In this document: in pieces, positions 30,469 through 35,107 of the stretch
Numbering within the stretch: the first letter of the stretch is position 1
Layout: every line of letters begins with the position of its first letter
Translations under genes and position numbers: made by a program
Notes under the pieces: generated by a model
Database searches by the model: none
The model's input: the letters and a program-made list of their open reading frames with translations, nothing else
Told to the model about the DNA's origin: nothing
Source of the DNA: Micromonospora solifontis
GTDB lineage: Bacteria > Actinomycetota > Actinomycetes > Mycobacteriales > Micromonosporaceae
DNA length: 35,107 nt
Reading direction: 5' to 3'
Assembly: GCF_003725545.1 (NCBI RefSeq)
Contig: NZ_RJLN01000056.1
Span: forward strand, 1 to 35,107

Positions 30469-31566
30469 TCAGGTTTTCACCCGGAGCGTGGGGTGGGCCT
30501 TGAGGAACGCGTCGGCGGTGCCGCCGCGCAGGGCGGCGAGGAACTGCCGGCCCACCGGTTCGAGCTGCTCGCCGCGGTACGACCCGCCGCTGCCCACCGC
30601 GTCGCCGGGGAGCCCGACCAGGACGAAACGGTCGCCCGGCAGCCCGCCGAGGGCGTACGCGAAGTCGATGAGGCGCCGCCCGCCACCGATGTAGACCAGG
30701 GTCTGGCCGAGCCGGTCGACCACCTGCTGGACCCGGTCCGGGTCCCGGGCCAGCTCCTGGTCGAGGATCTTGCGGGCCAGGGCACGGATGAGCTGCTGCT
30801 GGTGCCGCTGCCGGGTGTAGTCGCCGCCGGCGGTGTACCGCTGCCGGGCGTAGTCCAGCGCCTGCCAGCCGTTCAGATGCCGGTTGCCCTTCTGGTAGAC
30901 CATCTGCGGTCCCACATAGGTGCTGCCGACCCGGTCCCGGTAATGCCCGTCGGGCCGGCGGTGGATCGAGGCGACCCGCTGGTCGACATAGAGGTCCACG
31001 CCGCCGAGGGCGGTCACCAGCTTGTCGAAGCCGGTGAAGGTGATCACCGCGCCGGCGTCGATGCGCAGCCCGGTGTACCGGCTGACGGTGTTGCGCAGCA
31101 GCTCGTACCCCTGGGCGGTGCTGGGGTGCAGCTTGTCGCCGGGGACCCGGCTGCCGTAGCTCATCGCGTGGGTGAGCTTGGTCCGGCCACCCGGGTAGCC
31201 GGACTTGGCGTACTTCGGGATGTCCACCACCAGGTCGCGGGGGAGGGAGAAGAGGTACGCCCGGTCCAGTCCGGCCGGCACGTGCAGGACCAGTACGGAG
31301 TCGGCGTGCGGCTCCCAGCCCGGCACGCTGACCCGGGTGTCCACCCCGATCAGCAGCAGGTTGAGCGGACCCTTGAGGTCGGCGCCCGGGGGCGGGGTGG
31401 GGCTGGCCGGGGTCGGCGGGCCGGCCGACGGGGTGGGGGTGGCGGAGCCGGCGACCGGGGCGGGCGCCGGGTGGGAGACCAGCCGGGTGACCACCACCGC
31501 GCCGGCGGCGACCACCAGCACGGCCACCAGCGCCGCCAGGCCCAGTACCCACCGTCGTCGCGTCAT
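30469..31566 (-). CDS. LytR-CpsA-Psr (LCP) family cell-wall glycopolymer ligase
   Basis: LCP proteins transfer lipid-linked glycopolymers, such as wall teichoic acid or arabinogalactan, to peptidoglycan. The 365-residue protein has a transmembrane segment (about 7-28), a Pro/Thr-rich spacer (about 33-60) and the LCP core: LLLIGVDTR, HADSVLVLHV, FSLPRDLVVDIP, ITFTGFDKLVTALGGVDLYVD and LNGWQALDYARQRYTAGGDYTRQRHQQQLI, which contains the conserved arginines. ATG 31566 has GGAGAG 8 bases upstream. It diverges from the GMC gene and converges on the M1 gene through the repeat. Confidence 0.92.
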   Translation of the reverse strand: MTRRRWVLGLAALVAVLVVAAGAVVVTRLVSHPAPAPVAGSATPTPSAGPPTPASPTPPPGADLKGPLNLLLIGVDTRVSVPGWEPHADSVLVLHVPAGLDRAYLFSLPRDLVVDIPKYAKSGYPGGRTKLTHAMSYGSRVPGDKLHPSTAQGYELLRNTVSRYTGLRIDAGAVITFTGFDKLVTALGGVDLYVDQRVASIHRRPDGHYRDRVGSTYVGPQMVYQKGNRHLNGWQALDYARQRYTAGGDYTRQRHQQQLIRALARKILDQELARDPDRVQQVVDRLGQTLVYIGGGRRLIDFAYALGGLPGDRFVLVGLPGDAVGSGGSYRGEQLEPVGRQFLAALRGGTADAFLKAHPTLRVKT

Positions 31567-31678
31567 CGCGGCTCTCCTTCCCCCGTGTACTCGACGCGCG
31601 AGGCGTGCCGCCGGTTGCGGCGCTGGGAATCCCGGATCATCGAGCGCTCTGCATGATCTGCGAAAAACTCGTGCTGGC

Positions 31679-31709
31679 GCTATAGCTACCCGTCGGTAAT
31701 GATGCGTTC
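31679..31709 (+). promoter_or_regulatory. Candidate promoter of the GMC oxidoreductase gene
   Basis: TAATGA (31697-31702) ends 7 bases before ATG 31710, fitting a leaderless message. An 8-base palindrome GCTATAGC (31679-31686) lies just upstream. No convincing -35. Confidence 0.4.
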
Positions 31710-33407
31710 ATGCGGTACGACGTGGTCGTCATCGGTTCCGGCTTCGGCGGCAGCGTCACCGCGCTGCGACTGGCCGAGAAGGGCTACACGGTCGGCGTGC
31801 TGGAGGCCGGCCGGCGCTTCGCCGACGACGAGTTCCCGGAGACCTCCTGGCGGGCCCGGCGATTCCTCTGGGCCCCGAAGCTCGGTTGCTACGGGCTGCA
31901 ACGGATCACCCTGCTCCGCTCGGCCGACCGGAAGGCCGGCGGCGGGGTGCTGGTGCTCTCCGGCGCCGGGGTGGGCGGCGGCTCGCTGGTCTACGCGAAC
32001 ACCCTCTACGAACCGCTCGACGCCTTCTACGCCGACCCGCAGTGGCGGGACATCACCGACTGGCGCGACGAGCTGGCCCGCCACTACGACCAGGCGAAGC
32101 GGATGCTCGGCGTCACCACGTACCCGATCGTCACCGGCGCGGACCGGGCGATGCGGGCGGTGGCCGAGCGGATGGGGGTGGGCCACACCTTCCACGCCAC
32201 CCCGGTCGGCGTGCACATCGGCCGGCCCGGCGAGCGGGTCGCCGACCCGTACTTCGGCGGGGCCGGACCGGAGCGGACCGGCTGCAACCACTGCGGCGCC
32301 TGCATGACCGGCTGCCGGCACGGCGCGAAGAACACCCTGGTCAAGAACTACCTCTGGCTGGCCGAGCGGCAGGGGGTCCAGGTCCATGCGTTGACCACGG
32401 TGACCGCGGTCCGGCCCGCAGCCGGCGGCGGGTACGAGGTGCACACCGAGCGCACCGGCGCCTGGCTGCGCAAGCGCCGCCAGGTGATCCACGCCGACCA
32501 GGTGGTCTTCGCCGCCGGCGCGCTCGGCACCCAGCGGCTGCTGCACGAGATGCGGGCCACCGGCGCGCTGCCCGGGCTCTCGCCCCGGCTCGGCGAGCTG
32601 ACCCGGACCAACTCGGAGGCGATCCTCGGCGCCTCGGTCGGGCCGCGGCAGGCCCGGCAGCGCGGGCTCGACTTCACCGAGGGGGTGGCGATCACCAGCT
32701 CCTTCCACCCCGACCCGCAGACCCACATCGAGCCGGTCCGGTACGGCAAGGGCGCCAACGCGATGGGCCTGCTCCAGTCGCTGCTGGTCGACGGCGGGCC
32801 GCACCGGGTCCGGCGCTGGCTGGCCAGCATCGTCACCCAGCCCGCGCTGGCCGCCCGGATGCTCTCGGTCCGCAACTGGTCCGAGCGCACGGTGATCGCC
32901 CTGGTCATGCAGTCGGTCGACAACTCGCTCACCACCCGGCTGCGGCGTGGCCCGTTCGGCCGGCGGCTGGTCTCCGGCCCCGGGCACGGTGCGCCCAACC
33001 CGACCTGGATCCCGGCCGGCAACCAGGCGGTCCGGCTGCTCGCCGAGGAGATCGACGGCACCCCCGGCGGCGCGGTCACCGAGCCGTTCAACATCCCGGT
33101 GACCGCGCACATCCTCGGCGGCGCGGCGATCGGCGACAGCCCGGAGCGTGGCGTGATCGACCCGTACCACCGGGTCTACGGCCACCCGGGGCTGCACGTG
33201 GTGGACGGGGCGGCGGTCTCGGCGAACCTGGGGGTCAACCCGTCGCTGACCATCACCGCGCAGGCCGAGCGGGCGATGTCCTGCTGGCCGAACAAGGGCG
33301 AGGCGGACCCCCGCCCGCCGCTCGGCGCCGCGTACCGCCGGGTCGACCCGGTCCCGCCCCGGGAGCCGGCCGTTCCGGCGCACGCCCCCGCCGCCCTGCG
33401 CCCCTGA
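31710..33407 (+). CDS. GMC-family FAD oxidoreductase, cholesterol-oxidase-like (ChoD type)
   Basis: A 565-residue flavoprotein with the FAD-binding start YDVVVIGSGFGGSVTALRLAEKG and VLEAGRRF, then VLSGAGVGGGSLVYAN, VVFAAGALGTQRLL and the C-terminal LHVVDGAAVSANLGVNPSLTITAQAERA. Residues 192-203 contain CNHCGACMTGC, four cysteines in ferredoxin-like spacing, a feature of this subfamily. The closest named relative by layout is mycobacterial ChoD (Rv3409c), which lies next to guaB3 as here; steroid activity is not assured. It is monocistronic as far as can be seen. Confidence 0.9.
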   Translation: MRYDVVVIGSGFGGSVTALRLAEKGYTVGVLEAGRRFADDEFPETSWRARRFLWAPKLGCYGLQRITLLRSADRKAGGGVLVLSGAGVGGGSLVYANTLYEPLDAFYADPQWRDITDWRDELARHYDQAKRMLGVTTYPIVTGADRAMRAVAERMGVGHTFHATPVGVHIGRPGERVADPYFGGAGPERTGCNHCGACMTGCRHGAKNTLVKNYLWLAERQGVQVHALTTVTAVRPAAGGGYEVHTERTGAWLRKRRQVIHADQVVFAAGALGTQRLLHEMRATGALPGLSPRLGELTRTNSEAILGASVGPRQARQRGLDFTEGVAITSSFHPDPQTHIEPVRYGKGANAMGLLQSLLVDGGPHRVRRWLASIVTQPALAARMLSVRNWSERTVIALVMQSVDNSLTTRLRRGPFGRRLVSGPGHGAPNPTWIPAGNQAVRLLAEEIDGTPGGAVTEPFNIPVTAHILGGAAIGDSPERGVIDPYHRVYGHPGLHVVDGAAVSANLGVNPSLTITAQAERAMSCWPNKGEADPRPPLGAAYRRVDPVPPREPAVPAHAPAALRP

Positions 33408-33482
33408 GCAGGCCGGCCGGGGCGGCGGCGGACGCGGCGCGCGACACACCGGGGCGCGGCCCGCCGGGGCGGTGACGGTCGG

Positions 33483-33496
33483 TAGGCTTTCTGCAC
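33483..33496 (+). promoter_or_regulatory. Likely leaderless promoter of guaA
   Basis: TAGGCT (33483-33488) ends 8 bases before ATG 33497. No Shine-Dalgarno sequence precedes the ATG. Confidence 0.6.
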
Positions 33497-35052
<1,556 letters not shown>

Positions 35053-35057
35053 CCGGC

Positions 35058-35107
35058 TCACGCCGCCGGCGGCGTCGGCGGCTGAGGCGCCGGCCGGGTC
35101 TCCGGCT
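35058..35107 (-). CDS. Possible 3' end of a minus-strand gene (partial)
   Basis: From the right edge, the minus strand stays open and ends with TGA (complement of 35058-35060), encoding PETRPAPQPPTPPAA, a plausible Pro-rich C-terminus. It would converge on guaA with 7 bases between stops. Only 16 codons are visible, so this is weak. The 16-base palindrome ACGCCGCCGGCGGCGT (35060-35075) lies here. Confidence 0.3.
   Translation of the reverse strand, partial: PETRPAPQPPTPPAA

Noticed and set aside
35060..35075. 16-base palindrome ACGCCGCCGGCGGCGT as the guaA terminator
   Set aside because: It has no loop bases to spare, is simple GCC/GGC repetition and may be coding for the neighbouring gene.

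Overview
The window is a high-GC actinobacterial chromosome segment, most likely from the Micromonosporaceae (Micromonospora or a close relative). The reasons are the very GC-rich codon use, the many GTG starts, the leaderless promoters of the form TAGGCT followed 6-8 bases later by the start codon, the WhiB-family and BldM-type regulators, a CIRCE-controlled groES-groEL operon, and a short dispersed palindrome (AAGGGGCCCTTCC-like) of a kind I associate with Micromonospora/Salinispora. This assignment is inference; no rRNA gene is present to settle it.

Left part (1-9,150): a partial EspC-like gene (minus) diverges from acpS; between them lies an inverted pair of perfect DnaA-box-like sequences. 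A plus-strand housekeeping run follows: acpS, the bifunctional NAD(P)HX repair gene, alr, an alpha/beta hydrolase and tsaE, then ung. A minus-strand Xre-type regulator overlaps the end of ung and starts inside a perfect palindrome. Next come tsaB, rimI, tsaD (tRNA t6A synthesis plus the RimI acetyltransferase) and a small unknown gene.

Middle part (9,150-18,170, all minus): a DUF4142 exported protein, a secreted pectate lyase with a C-terminal carbohydrate-binding-like domain, a ROK regulator and a xylose-type ABC importer (binding protein, single-domain ATPase, permease). These look like a plant-polysaccharide module. A YbaK-type deacylase and a THUMP-like methyltransferase follow. From what I know of Mycobacterium tuberculosis, tsaD lies next to groES there, so this block looks like lineage-specific cargo inside an otherwise conserved neighbourhood.

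Right part (18,170-35,107): groES-groEL1 with two CIRCE elements; a membrane protein fused to a sulfite-oxidase-like molybdopterin domain; whiD/whiB3-like and bldM-like developmental regulators in divergent orientation; a DUF5319 gene; guaB and a GuaB-related protein lacking the catalytic cysteine; two tandem M1-family lipoprotein metallopeptidases; an LCP-family cell-wall ligase; a GMC/cholesterol-oxidase-like flavoprotein; and guaA. The order groES-groEL1, whiB3/whiD, DUF5319, guaB, guaB3, GMC oxidoreductase, guaA is the known actinobacterial arrangement. The last bases may hold the 3' end of a further minus-strand gene.

The most unusual signals are the inverted DnaA-box pair, an in-frame copy of the dispersed palindrome inside the methyltransferase gene, a BldM homologue with an eroded receiver domain and a long linker, the self-overlapping operator of the Xre-type gene, and strong intercistronic hairpins in the xyl and groESL operons. 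I saw no clear evidence of a wholly new multi-gene system.
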